From contig LATX02000215.1 of assembly GCA_001466705.2 (NCBI GenBank), positions 1-64,000 on the forward strand: DNA of 64,000 bases. Reading direction: 5' to 3'. Of this stretch, positions 44,451 through 56,371 are shown piece by piece. The stretch comes from Moniliophthora roreri. Lineage: Eukaryota; Basidiomycota; Agaricomycetes; Agaricales; Marasmiaceae. Position 1 is the first letter of the stretch; every line of letters begins with the position of its first letter. Made by a program: the position numbers and the translations under genes. Below the pieces are notes generated by a model. That model made no database searches. It was not told the DNA's origin and saw nothing but the letters and a program-made list of their open reading frames with translations.

Positions 44451-45085
44451 GGTGCGTCTCAATACCTTGAGGTGCTTTTTAAGACTAATTCCCTTATCTA
44501 GGCCCACATTATACTTCTACGACTACAAAATTCAACCAGAAATTTTTTCTATGGAATATGCTCCAAGGAACCTACATCGGGTATAACATACAGCTTCCTC
44601 TAATCAGAACCCATAGATATGGCTCACTTCCTCTCCTCATGGCTTGACATGCACAGCTGCTTCCTGTGGGAAATCCATACGTCAGGTCACGACCCATGTA
44701 AAGTATTCCGTTCAAGCTGAAGCTCAGAAGCTGGGTATACTGGGTTCGTCGATGGCTGTACTGAAACCATTATCTGCTCCCTATTTTGGATGTGGTAATC
44801 CCGCCAATGGAGTTGTACGTGCCGTATTGAGGATGTCCCATTGGATCCTGCCTACTCTGGCCCAAAATCAAAAGGGCGTTGATTCGAAAGTCAAAAACGA
44901 GTCTGTTTCTGTCACCCGTCGAAAACTAGCTGTGAATAAGAGGAGTGACGGTGAGCATGCTATCGACAGACCCACACTACAGGTGCGTGAGGTGTTGATT
45001 TGGATTAACAAAGACCCTGATAGCATTCTACATAGTGGCTGCTTTCTTTCATGCAGCTGGTCCTTCTGCAGCTGGTGTTGACTGC
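44451..45085. other. ORF-bearing stretch of uncertain status
   Basis: A plus-strand frame 44644-45081 (145 codons) includes VVRAVLRMSHWILPTLAQNQ and VTRRKLAVNKRSDGEHAIDR. No splice or domain support; listed only as a possibility. Confidence 0.25.
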
Positions 45086-45089
45086 GTTT

Positions 45090-46495
45090 TTAATCTTTGG
45101 AGGCAAATGAACAAAACAAAGTATAGGAAGCTGTGCAAGTTTCTGGTGTGTCTATAATCATAGATGTACTCTACTATATTCATTAGGCAATCTATTAAAT
45201 TATATGATTTCTAGTCTAGTGAGCATGAATATTTGACTTCAGGATACTCTGAGACTCATGCAGGTCACAAGTGCCTGGCAAGTGCCTGTTCTTCCTGTCG
45301 ATGATTCATTGCTCCTCCATGGCTCAAAGTGATCCCTCTGCATGATGAACAAGTTTGTAACCCTATAGTAGTATCAAAGAATATATCTGTATAACTTTGT
45401 AGCAGTATCTATTTGAGGGCACTCGCAATGAGCATAAACCAATGCAAAATGATGAGAAACTCATCACATTCACTGAATTTCTGCTTGTGAGCTAGAAACA
45501 AGGGTTCTGCTGGCATTAAACCATCGAGAACATCCACAGGCAGTAATTGAAAGCTGAAGATAACGAAATCTTGAGTCCCTATTGAAGGGTTAATGTGGAT
45601 GTTGAGTTTGGGTTGAAGACCGCCTACGTCATTGTATGTTATAGTGCATGACCTTAGTCTCACATTGGTCCCACTAACTTCCTGACTTTCCTTTGCACCA
45701 AGAAGCACACTAAACCTTCAGAATGCCTTCTGAGACAGTAATCCACCTTTATTTTGGCTACAGAGTAACAGGAGCCTTCATGAGTTCCTAATATTTAAAA
45801 AGGTGGTGAGTTTCTCATAATTGAACAATGTTTGACAGCACTGACGTGTGCCCTCCAACCAATGATACCATGACATTCCCAAAATATCTTTGTTGATGTT
45901 ATTCCTATCGGGTTGCAGAAGAGTTGATAAAGAAGGAAGATGGAGAATGGGTGCCTGTCAGGTGCTTCACACATTGTTACTTTATGCCTTCTGAGTACAC
46001 TGAGCTCCAAACACAATTATGACATTCAATACTACACACAAAATAACTAGGCTGTGCAAGAAGTATGTTTCCCATGAAGCCCAGTACTCCATGCATCCTC
46101 CTCAACTATCCAGCACTACTGCCTACACACCATCACCCCTCTAAACAACATGGGTATGCCGACAGATTCATATCCCGTAAGTCCAGGTCCAGTAACCCAA
46201 TTCCAAAATCTGGTACAGTGTGCCACTCATGAAGTCAATACACAAAGCAAACTATCCAGGTCATCCCCCCAATGTCCTTCTCCAAACACTCTTTGTGACA
46301 TGCCCCACTACTCATTGGAGCCAACTAGGGCCAAAACATCTGGTTGATGTTTGACTGGCAAGCATGCCACCAAGCTTGAAGAATTACAGTTGTTAGTATC
46401 AGAAGAGTAGATAATTTGAACAGGAGAGACCCATGAGGTAGATGACAACTGGAAAAGGTAACGAAAAATATCAGATGAAACATCAAGAGAGCAAA
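45090..46495. other. CpG-poor AT-rich block
   Basis: No gene. A minus-strand frame at 45409-45708 contains LNIHINPSIGTQDFVIFSFQ, perhaps a relic of a captured exon. Confidence 0.4.
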
Positions 46496-48823
46496 GTATT
46501 CATGGGGTCTTGAATAAAACAACTAAGAGCGCTTGCACTCGAGAGGTACTTGCTGACTTGAATCAGAGCCATCAGTATCTAGCCTTCATGTGGAGTGTGT
46601 ATGTGGAAAGGGGGCTTTCATGATGGTTGTTGATGCAGCATGCAGGGAAAAATTGCATTCTTGAGTGACAGTAATGAGAAATAATATATTCTGGATATCT
46701 CTAATTGATTAACAGAAAAATTTCCAAAAGAATTGAGGCACACCTAGAACCTGAGCAGATGATGACAACCACCCCAGGCAATGTCGAGACTGTTCCAAAC
46801 AATGATGAGAGTCATGGGAGTCATGGTTGATTTTGTGGGACTGGTGTTGGTGACAAGTCACTGATGGCGCCGAGTGAACACCAGTCGTTGAGGCCATGTG
46901 ACGACTTGAGCAACTTGGTGAGTTGAGAGCAGGAGATATTGAGGTATTGAGGGTAAACGAGGGTGGTAAACATGTGCGAGGAAAAACCATGAAAAAAGCC
47001 ATTAATCAAGCAGCTGTCATAACATGTTTTGGCCCATTGATTGACAGATTTACATGGGAACCACAGGTGATGCAGCCAGGGTGCCACCAGAAGTCGAATG
47101 GATTGCATAGACAGAGTAGACCATCTGATCGTTAATTTGTCTAAGTTAGGACTAGTGGAAAACTACCCAAAAAGATAACCTCCAAAAGTCTAACTCAGTT
47201 GTTGTGCAAGTGTGGATCGACATGATCAGAGTTACCGCACTTAGAATGCCAACAAAACTCTTAGCTAGGTTGATTCTCTCTTATTGAAGTGTTCTACTTC
47301 ACAGTGTTCACCTCCAGAGGAGTATAGGTGGATTTAAAATGGGTTTATTGGGCAAACACACACACAAAACACAAAGAACGTGGTGCACAAAGCACAAACA
47401 CAAGAGCTACAGTTCCATACAAAGACTCAATAGCCGATATAGTCTGACCCTACAGAGTTCAAGACTTCTTCAAGATAACTACAGCACACAGTGTACTGGA
47501 AAAGGTCCTAGACCAATTTCTACAAAGAGCTCAGCACAGGCACACCCCTTGCTAAGACTCTAAGTGTGTCACAACCTGATACACACACAGGCCACACTCC
47601 AAGTGCCCAAGGCTCCTTCTTAGTGTAAAGTCTCTCTTAGAAAAGTGCTATAATGCACTCAAGATGTTACTCTTATCTCTTATGACGCAAGTTCATTATC
47701 AGATTTCTATCTCTCTGGAGTCACTCAGGACCAATCTCCAGGGCCTGTAGTGAGGAAGCAAAACTGGAATGGCACACAAATTTATACACCAAACAAACTT
47801 GTCATGTATTCACAATCGGAGGGGGCAGAGTTACTTGAGCATGTACAAATATCTAGCTGTCCTTATATATGGTCCAAGGAATATATCTGCAGAAAAATAT
47901 AAATAATGTCTGATAATTCAGGAAATGACAAATGAGTGACTGAGATACTAAAAGAGGGATTATTCGGATGTCATGGAGTCTGGCCATTAGGGTATCTACA
48001 TTTCCAGATGTTCTAGATTCTATAATTTGTATTTTCTCTTTTCTAAGTCAGGTATCTATGAGCGGATGATGGCTGTATCCATCCTGTCTTTTGACAGCAT
48101 TTCCCTTTTCTAGTATCTGCACATCAGCAGAGGCCTAGATGCCAAAGTTTCCAAGGTTGGGACACACTGTTATTGTTCCTATCTCCTTTGACAATGCACA
48201 CACAGTCTTATTTAGAATTTCTTGCATGTTAGATATTCTTCATATGTCTTATTGTATCTGTCTGTAGATAGTGGATGTCCTTCAGAAGTGATTTCTGTCT
48301 TTCCAAGCGGTCTTTGTACCTGGTTCACTTATCACATATTGTTTAGCCGCCAGTGAATTCTTTATTAAGAGATTGCCTGCTTTGACTCTGATCCATATAT
48401 TGACTTCAGAGGAGGATTGTTCTATGATTGTTCCTGTTCTAAGTCGTCTTTCTGTTTTGATGTCTCCTCTAAGTACCTCTGTACTGTTTGACTGCAGCTT
48501 GCACTTTGCAGATATCATAGAAAAGTAAAGTAGAAGTTAAAATCCCATTGATAGCACTTTTAAGAGCTTGGTTAACTAGCCAATGCGTTCATTGGGCCAT
48601 AGTTAGATTCCCTACAGGTTTCGGGAGTGATCCACTTTGGATCTGATACATAGATAGGTCAGAAAGTACAGCTTAGACACCTCTGTATAGCGTATCATAT
48701 AGCTCTTTGTACTTTCCCAGGTACCACAGCTTCTCTAAGGCAATGACTAGCAGACTGGGCTCACTCTAGTCCTTATTACCTGTTATCTCATGTCATATTA
48801 AAGTGTTCCAATTCAGAAATAGT
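46496..48823. repeat. contig-end duplicate, copy 1 of 2
   Basis: Identical to 48825-51152 over about 2.2 kb, with a few substitutions in the last 140 bp. It ends exactly at the N. Confidence 0.9.
47136..48560. repeat. 1.4 kb relic repeat family (second full copy 49465-50889)
   Basis: A diverged inverted copy occupies about 58859-59940. Shared landmarks: CTAAGTTAGGACTAGTGGAA, the GGTTGTGACACAC region and TGCCCCCTCTGATTGTGA on the inverted copy. No ORF or LTR ends identified. Confidence 0.6.
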
Positions 48824-48824
48824 N
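48824..48824. other. single-N contig join
   Basis: The 2.3 kb on its left repeats on its right. This is what two unmerged overlapping contigs look like. Confidence 0.9.
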
Positions 48825-51152
48825 GTATTCATGGGGTCTTGAATAAAACAACTAAGAGCGCTTGCACTCGAGAGGTACTTGCTGACTTGAATCAGAGCCA
48901 TCAGTATCTAGCCTTCATGTGGAGTGTGTATGTGGAAAGGGGGCTTTCATGATGGTTGTTGATGCAGCATGCAGGGAAAAATTGCATTCTTGAGTGACAG
49001 TAATGAGAAATAATATATTCTGGATATCTCTAATTGATTAACAGAAAAATTTCCAAAAGAATTGAGGCACACCTAGAACCTGAGCAGATGATGACAACCA
49101 CCCCAGGCAATGTCGAGACTGTTCCAAACAATGATGAGAGTCATGGGAGTCATGGTTGATTTTGTGGGACTGGTGTTGGTGACAAGTCACTGATGGCGCC
49201 GAGTGAACACCAGTCGTTGAGGCCATGTGACGACTTGAGCAACTTGGTGAGTTGAGAGCAGGAGATATTGAGGTATTGAGGGTAAACGAGGGTGGTAAAC
49301 ATGTGCGAGGAAAAACCATGAAAAAAGCCATTAATCAAGCAGCTGTCATAACATGTTTTGGCCCATTGATTGACAGATTTACATGGGAACCACAGGTGAT
49401 GCAGCCAGGGTGCCACCAGAAGTCGAATGGATTGCATAGACAGAGTAGACCATCTGATCGTTAATTTGTCTAAGTTAGGACTAGTGGAAAACTACCCAAA
49501 AAGATAACCTCCAAAAGTCTAACTCAGTTGTTGTGCAAGTGTGGATCGACATGATCAGAGTTACCGCACTTAGAATGCCAACAAAACTCTTAGCTAGGTT
49601 GATTCTCTCTTATTGAAGTGTTCTACTTCACAGTGTTCACCTCCAGAGGAGTATAGGTGGATTTAAAATGGGTTTATTGGGCAAACACACACACAAAACA
49701 CAAAGAACGTGGTGCACAAAGCACAAACACAAGAGCTACAGTTCCATACAAAGACTCAATAGCCGATATAGTCTGACCCTACAGAGTTCAAGACTTCTTC
49801 AAGATAACTACAGCACACAGTGTACTGGAAAAGGTCCTAGACCAATTTCTACAAAGAGCTCAGCACAGGCACACCCCTTGCTAAGACTCTAAGTGTGTCA
49901 CAACCTGATACACACACAGGCCACACTCCAAGTGCCCAAGGCTCCTTCTTAGTGTAAAGTCTCTCTTAGAAAAGTGCTATAATGCACTCAAGATGTTACT
50001 CTTATCTCTTATGACGCAAGTTCATTATCAGATTTCTATCTCTCTGGAGTCACTCAGGACCAATCTCCAGGGCCTGTAGTGAGGAAGCAAAACTGGAATG
50101 GCACACAAATTTATACACCAAACAAACTTGTCATGTATTCACAATCGGAGGGGGCAGAGTTACTTGAGCATGTACAAATATCTAGCTGTCCTTATATATG
50201 GTCCAAGGAATATATCTGCAGAAAAATATAAATAATGTCTGATAATTCAGGAAATGACAAATGAGTGACTGAGATACTAAAAGAGGGATTATTCGGATGT
50301 CATGGAGTCTGGCCATTAGGGTATCTACATTTCCAGATGTTCTAGATTCTATAATTTGTATTTTCTCTTTTCTAAGTCAGGTATCTATGAGCGGATGATG
50401 GCTGTATCCATCCTGTCTTTTGACAGCATTTCCCTTTTCTAGTATCTGCACATCAGCAGAGGCCTAGATGCCAAAGTTTCCAAGGTTGGGACACACTGTT
50501 ATTGTTCCTATCTCCTTTGACAATGCACACACAGTCTTATTTAGAATTTCTTGCATGTTAGATATTCTTCATATGTCTTATTGTATCTGTCTGTAGATAG
50601 TGGATGTCCTTCAGAAGTGATTTCTGTCTTTCCAAGCGGTCTTTGTACCTGGTTCACTTATCACATATTGTTTAGCCGCCAGTGAATTCTTTATTAAGAG
50701 ATTGCCTGCTTTGACTCTGATCCATATATTGACTTCAGAGGAGGATTGTTCTATGATTGTTCCTGTTCTAAGTCGTCTTTCTGTTTTGATGTCTCCTCTA
50801 AGTACCTCTGTACTGTTTGACTGCAGCTTGCACTTTGCAGATATCATAGAAAAGTAAAGTAGAAGTTAAAATCCCATTGATAGCACTTTTAAGAGCTTGG
50901 TTAACTAGCCAATGCGTTCATTGGGCCATAGTTAGATTCCCTACAGGTTTCGGGAGTGATCCACTTTGGATCTGATACATAGATAGGTCAGAAAGTACAG
51001 CTTAGACACCTCTGTATAGCATATCATATAGCTCTTCATACTTTCTAAAGTACCACAGCTTCTCTAAGGCAATAACTAGCAGACTGGGTTCACTCTAGTC
51101 CTTATTACCTGTTATCTCATGTCATATTAAAGTGTTCCAATTCAGAAATAGT
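48825..51152. repeat. contig-end duplicate, copy 2 of 2
   Basis: Same sequence as 46496-48823 and continuing beyond it. CpG-poor, no genes. Confidence 0.9.
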
Positions 51153-51978
51153 GTAAAATGAATAAAAGTGGGTCTTTTCTAGGTTCAACATATTATCGTG
51201 TTCCCTGGAACAGGTCGCGAATGGCATCTGAGGATGTACAAAGAAAATTGCACTGACACTGTTGCTGACTGTCACTTACATGTGTCACTTACAGGCTGAG
51301 TCGCTACCTACATAGTATCTAATTAGTACTGAAGCCAAATGATACCTGTAAGCATTGAACTTTGAACTTCAAAATGAACTATTCATATATGCATATTATA
51401 CTACAGTAACACTATATAGCACAGGACACAGGATGGTAAGATTTTCACCTCCATCGCTGACAGAGTCACTGACTGTCAGTGACAGTGTCGCCAACTGTCG
51501 CTGATAATGTACATGATGCACCCTGGCTCTAACCTGCACAAGACCCACCTCTCACCTCCAATTGCTTATCATTGCCTATGACGCCCCTGACAGCATGTCA
51601 CGTTGTGTCCTGTACCTCTCTCCTACACCTCTCACCCATGCCTCTCCCTCACATCTCACACCTGCACCTCTGACACTGCCATCCAGTGCATATGCCTGGA
51701 TAATAATTGTGCCAATAGCAATATGAATCTGGTCAAAAAATTTATCAGCATTACAAGGATGACAATGAGTGTAGACAAAGCATACCAAAGACTCTTCAGA
51801 GCCTAACCTGCTACTGCTAGCAACTCTAAAGTACAGAAGAATCAGTAAAATTCTTTGGAGTTTTCAGCAATCTTACCGATACTGGGCATTGTGTATGGAA
51901 AGAAAAAATATCAACAATAGTGGGCAGTACTGATGAGAGAAATTAGAGTTTCAGCTTCACCTGAGCAACTGTTAATAC

Positions 51979-52019
51979 GGTTGCCCATCAGGCTTAGGCA
52001 GGATTTTCGATGGGCAACC
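51979..52019. repeat. 11 bp inverted repeat (hairpin)
   Basis: GGTTGCCCATC and GATGGGCAACC with a 19 nt loop. Repeated at 53903-53943 in the duplicate. A third half-site is near 52218. Possibly a MITE end. Confidence 0.4.
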
Positions 52020-52498
52020 AAGTAATGTGTAATAATGTCATATGTAGATTATATTGGTCAGTCCTCTCGACTATTTTTTCCAAATATTGTCCTTATTCCC
52101 CCTTATGTTTCCAGATATTTTGGTTGGGCATTCATCAACATAGATGACAGTGGACTCCCAGAAGGCATGGAACTTGCCATTTGTCATAACAAACAGACTG
52201 TGCTGGCCACTTTCACAGTTGCCCATTAGGCTCAGGCCACCACCTGCTAGATATGACATTATTCCACATTTTGTCTCTGGAGCCAGCAGCGACCTAGGCC
52301 TGTGACAAGCCCCTACATGACGAGCAAACTGAGTACTAAGGGGCCTGTTGAGCTGGGTTTAAATTGGCTGGAGACATTTTAGGGATTTGCTGAACCTCAA
52401 ACATTCCTTTTTGGGATTCAGTGTGTCAAATGTGATGACACCATTGCAAGCCCAATTTCCTTTTGACAGTGAATTTTTCGAGCTCTTTGGACTATACA

Positions 52499-52520
52499 GC
52501 GACTAAAATACACAAATATG
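52499..52520. other. 22 nt block that is the direct complement of 54423-54444
   Basis: See findings. Flanking bases are identical in the two copies and the length is unchanged. Confidence 0.9.
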
Positions 52521-52579
52521 TTTAGGATTGATACATGCACTCTTCTATTAACCTGTAGATGTAGAATTCAGACCCCAAA

Positions 52580-52646
52580 TGTTACGTTACTTGCGCAGCA
52601 ACGTCAACTTCAACTAGCTTCAATGAAAAGTCTCTTCCGTTAAAGT
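52580..52646 (-). repeat. LTR fragment cut by contig join
   Basis: First 67 bp of an LTR (TGTTACGTTACTTGCGCAGC) that continues in the duplicate at 54504-54795. Confidence 0.85.
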
Positions 52647-52647
52647 N
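52647..52647. other. single-N contig join
   Basis: Left 1.9 kb repeats on the right from 52648. Confidence 0.9.
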
Positions 52648-54570
52648 ATATATTGACTTCAGAGGAGGATTGTTCTATGATTGTTCCTGTTCTAAGTCGT
52701 CTTTCTGTTTTGATGTCTCCTCTAAGTACCTCTGTACTGTTTGACTGCAGCTTGCACTTTGCAGATATCATAGAAAAGTAAAGTAGAAGTTAAAATCCCA
52801 TTGATAGCACTTTTAAGAGCTTGGTTAACTAGCCAATGCGTTCATTGGGCCATAGTTAGATTCCCTACAGGTTTCGGGAGTGATCCACTTTGGATCTGAT
52901 ACATAGATAGGTCAGAAAGTACAGCTTAGACACCTCTGTATAGCATATCATATAGCTCTTCATACTTTCTAAAGTACCACAGCTTCTCTAAGGCAATAAC
53001 TAGCAGACTGGGTTCACTCTAGTCCTTATTACCTGTTATCTCATGTCATATTAAAGTGTTCCAATTCAGAAATAGTGTAAAATGAATAAAAGTGGGTCTT
53101 TTCTAGGTTCAACATATTATCGTGTTCCCTGGAACAGGTCGCGAATGGCATCTGAGGATGTACAAAGAAAATTGCACTGACACTGTTGCTGACTGTCACT
53201 TACATGTGTCACTTACAGGCTGAGTCGCTACCTACATAGTATCTAATTAGTACTGAAGCCAAATGATACCTGTAAGCATTGAACTTTGAACTTCAAAATG
53301 AACTATTCATATATGCATATTATACTACAGTAACACTATATAGCACAGGACACAGGATGGTAAGATTTTCACCTCCATCGCTGACAGAGTCACTGACTGT
53401 CAGTGACAGTGTCGCCAACTGTCGCTGATAATGTACATGATGCACCCTGGCTCTAACCTGCACAAGACCCACCTCTCACCTCCAATTGCTTATCATTGCC
53501 TATGACGCCCCTGACAGCATGTCACGTTGTGTCCTGTACCTCTCTCCTACACCTCTCACCCATGCCTCTCCCTCACATCTCACACCTGCACCTCTGACAC
53601 TGCCATCCAGTGCATATGCCTGGATAATAATTGTGCCAATAGCAATATGAATCTGGTCAAAAAATTTATCAGCATTACAAGGATGACAATGAGTGTAGAC
53701 AAAGCATACCAAAGACTCTTCAGAGCCTAACCTGCTACTGCTAGCAACTCTAAAGTACAGAAGAATCAGTAAAATTCTTTGGAGTTTTCAGCAATCTTAC
53801 CGATACTGGGCATTGTGTATGGAAAGAAAAAATATCAACAATAGTGGGCAGTACTGATGAGAGAAATTAGAGTTTCAGCTTCACCTGAGCAACTGTTAAT
53901 ACGGTTGCCCATCAGGCTTAGGCAGGATTTTCGATGGGCAACCAAGTAATGTGTAATAATGTCATATGTAGATTATATTGGTCAGTCCTCTCGACTATTT
54001 TTTCCAAATATTGTCCTTATTCCCCCTTATGTTTCCAGATATTTTGGTTGGGCATTCATCAACATAGATGACAGTGGACTCCCAGAAGGCATGGAACTTG
54101 CCATTTGTCATAACAAACAGACTGTGCTGGCCACTTTCACAGTTGCCCATTAGGCTCAGGCCACCACCTGCTAGATATGACATTATTCCACATTTTGTCT
54201 CTGGAGCCAGCAGCGACCTAGGCCTGTGACAAGCCCCTACATGACGAGCAAACTGAGTACTAAGGGGCCTGTTGAGCTGGGTTTAAATTGGCTGGAGACA
54301 TTTTAGGGATTTGCTGAACCTCAAACATTCCTTTTTGGGATTCAGTGTGTCAAATGTGATGACACCATTGCAAGCCCAATTTCCTTTTGACAGTGAATTT
54401 TTCGAGCTCTTTGGACTATACACGCTGATTTTATGTGTTTATACTTTAGGATTGATACATGCACTCTTCTATTAACCTGTAGATGTAGAATTCAGACCCC
54501 AAATGTTACGTTACTTGCGCAGCAACGTCAACTTCAACTAGCTTCAATGAAAAGTCTCTTCCGTTAAAGT
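52648..54570. repeat. second contig-end duplicate, copy 2
   Basis: See 50724-52646. Continues into the LTR at 54504. Confidence 0.9.
54423..54444. other. 22 nt block that is the direct complement of 52499-52520
   Basis: See findings. Confidence 0.9.
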
Positions 54571-54795
54571 AGTTCTCAAGTTCAAGTTTAAGCTCGTTCA
54601 GCGGTTGCTGAAGTTCAGAGATCCTTCGATATTGGCGTTGACACAAGTATAAAATAAACCAGGTCAAGCTAGAGACTTAAGGTCTCTGCTTGAGCGCTTA
54701 AATACGTTACAACCGAGCTAAAGCTACTATATACGTATAGCCGACGAGTTCGGTAAATATCTAAGGTTTCCTGAAGCTATCGGGATATGAGTAAT
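54504..54795 (-). repeat. truncated LTR, variant of the element 2 LTR
   Basis: Starts TGTTACGTTACTTGCGCAGC and is cut at the N after ATGAGTAAT. Similar throughout to 54828-55115 but clearly diverged. Bulged hairpin at 54664-54693 (TCAAGC-T-AGAGAC with GTCTCTGCTTGA). Its internal element is not in the window. Confidence 0.85.
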
Positions 54796-54796
54796 N
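54796..54796. other. single-N contig join inside LTR sequence
   Basis: LTR on the left; on the right 31 bp of flank and then another LTR, as if joined through the repeat. Confidence 0.85.
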
Positions 54797-54827
54797 CATG
54801 AAAATCTGACATGCACCTGACATTTTC

Positions 54828-55280
54828 TGTTACGTTACTTGCGTAGCAACGTTAACTTCTACTAACTTCAACAGAGAATCCCCTCCGTCAAAGTAGTATT
54901 CAAGTTCAAGTTTGAGTTCGTTCAGCGGTTGCTGAAGTTCAGAGATCCTTCGATAGGCGTTGACACAAGTATAAGATAAACCAGGTCAAGCTGGAGACTC
55001 AGAGTCTCAGCTTGAGCGCTTAAATACGTTACAACCAGACTTGTACTAACTATATACGAATAGCCGACGAAGTCGGTAATTGTCTAAAGTCCCGAGGCAG
55101 TCGGGATATGAGTAATATCGTACAAAGGGATAGGTAAATGGGGAAGAGGAAGGGTGGAAGAGTCCGGAAGCAGTGAGAAGCATGGATGCGAGAAGGAAAA
55201 GGGGGCTGGGAAAGTGGATAAGTCCGAGGGTAATGAGAAGCATAGGTAGTACTACAGAAGAGAAAAGAAAGTTCGTAACA
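54828..55280 (-). repeat. 3' LTR of element 2 (453 bp)
   Basis: TGTTACG...GTAACA. Bulged hairpin at 54986-55015 (TCAAGCT-G-GAGACTC with GAGTCTCAGCTTGA). Minus-strand TATTTAAG at 55026-55019 lies about 33 nt before CCAGCTTGACC, the same spacing as in element 1. Confidence 0.9.
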
Positions 55281-55290
55281 TTACCCCCTC
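55281..55290 (-). promoter_or_regulatory. polypurine tract of element 2
   Basis: TGAGGGGGTAA-type tract abutting the 3' LTR. Confidence 0.7.
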
Positions 55291-55321
55291 AACAAGGGGT
55301 AAACTCCGCTTTAACCACCAC

Positions 55322-56371
55322 CTACGATTCTCTGTCTCCGTACAGTTCTGCATCGTAATCATACGATGTGTCAGGTCTGTAGTCGTCGTCCGGCATCTCG
55401 TCTACGGCTCCCAACCGCGGAGTTGCTGGTACTTCCGAGGGCGGTTGCCACCCCATAGCTAGCCGTTCCTCAACTGTCAACAACCTCACCTTTTTTGGAT
55501 CCGCTCCTACAAACAGCAGCTGAGCGTCCCGATCGTATTCCTCCATCAACGACTCAACATTCTCCGCCGAGGTTGTCGTAGGGCTCGTCATTGTACCACC
55601 GTTCATCGTCATAACGGCGACCATCCGACAAAGAGTCTGAGCTCGAATGAGGCCGTCGACGCGCAATGCGGCGAGACCTTCGTTGGTCAGGGCAGTTGCT
55701 AGACGTATGTCCAGGTTGAGTCGTGAAGCATCGACGACACATGTACTGCGGGCAATCTCGGGCGAAATGGCGCTCCAATCCGCACACAGGGCAGAGACGC
55801 GGTCGATGAGCTGCATCATCGGGGTCGGGGCCGGAGTCGGACTTCGCAAGCTGACCGTCGGTAGGTCGTCGTCTTTTTCGGGGGTTTGATTCTCCGTTTC
55901 GTCGTCCTCGGCCTCGCCCCCTGATTCCTCGGGAGCGACCTCCCCTCCCACCGCGGGGATGTGTTCCACTGTCAGGTGGAACTGAGGCTTCAGGTGTCTG
56001 AAGACTTCTGGGGTCAACGGCCGTTGAAGGCCCGGGCTGGGAATCTGGGAGGGAGTCGACGGACTCGACCTTAGGTTTGACGTCGGGATCGGGAGTGGAG
56101 TCAGGATAAACGAGGGTGTCGGGAAATTCGGGGGAGGCACTGGCAGCGGGGGAGATTCGGGGTTCGGAGGTGAGCCTGGAGATGAGGCTACGAGTGTCGT
56201 TGATGTCGGGACGGGGGTAGCCGTTGCCGTCGGTTCGTCTTCCGAGTCGGTCGAGGAGGCTGAAGGAGAGGGGATCAGGGTATTCCGACATCGCTCTGGG
56301 ATCTGCGGGAGGGGGCATGGACAAATGGGGGTGATAACGAAACGTGGACGGTACCGTAACGGGCCCTTCAA
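55322..56371 (-). CDS. element 2 ORF B, overlaps ORF A in the +1 frame
   Basis: 349 codons, no stops. N-terminal 130 residues Pro/Ser/Thr-rich, then EVFRHLKPQFHLTVEHIPAV, an acidic stretch (EAEDDETENQTPEKDDD), and a predicted helical region SALCADWSAISPEIARSTCV ... LATALTNEGLAALRVDGLI. The last 77 residues (55322-55553) lie beyond ORF A: DAQLLFVGADPKKVRLLTVE, then MGWQPPSEVP, and an acidic Asp/Tyr tail. 818 bp are shared with ORF A in another frame. Element 1 keeps the same register and the same helical region. Function unknown; it could be the C-terminal part of an ORF A frameshift product. Confidence 0.65.
   Translation of the reverse strand: MKGPLRYRPRFVITPICPCPLPQIPERCRNTLIPSPSASSTDSEDEPTATATPVPTSTTLVASSPGSPPNPESPPLPVPPPNFPTPSFILTPLPIPTSNLRSSPSTPSQIPSPGLQRPLTPEVFRHLKPQFHLTVEHIPAVGGEVAPEESGGEAEDDETENQTPEKDDDLPTVSLRSPTPAPTPMMQLIDRVSALCADWSAISPEIARSTCVVDASRLNLDIRLATALTNEGLAALRVDGLIRAQTLCRMVAVMTMNGGTMTSPTTTSAENVESLMEEYDRDAQLLFVGADPKKVRLLTVEERLAMGWQPPSEVPATPRLGAVDEMPDDDYRPDTSYDYDAELYGDRES

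Larger units (their letters stand above)
50724..52646. repeat. second contig-end duplicate, copy 1
   Basis: Identical to 52648-54570 except for the 22 nt block 52499-52520. Includes the beginning of an LTR at 52580. Confidence 0.9.

Noticed and set aside
46709..47108. ORFs MAFFMVF... and MQSIRLL... as genes
   Set aside because: They lie in a CpG-decayed repeat copy and overlap each other; the intact copy at 44119 gives no better evidence.
52499..54444. Ordinary inversion as explanation of the 22 nt difference
   Set aside because: The reverse complement of either block does not match the other; only the same-order complement does.
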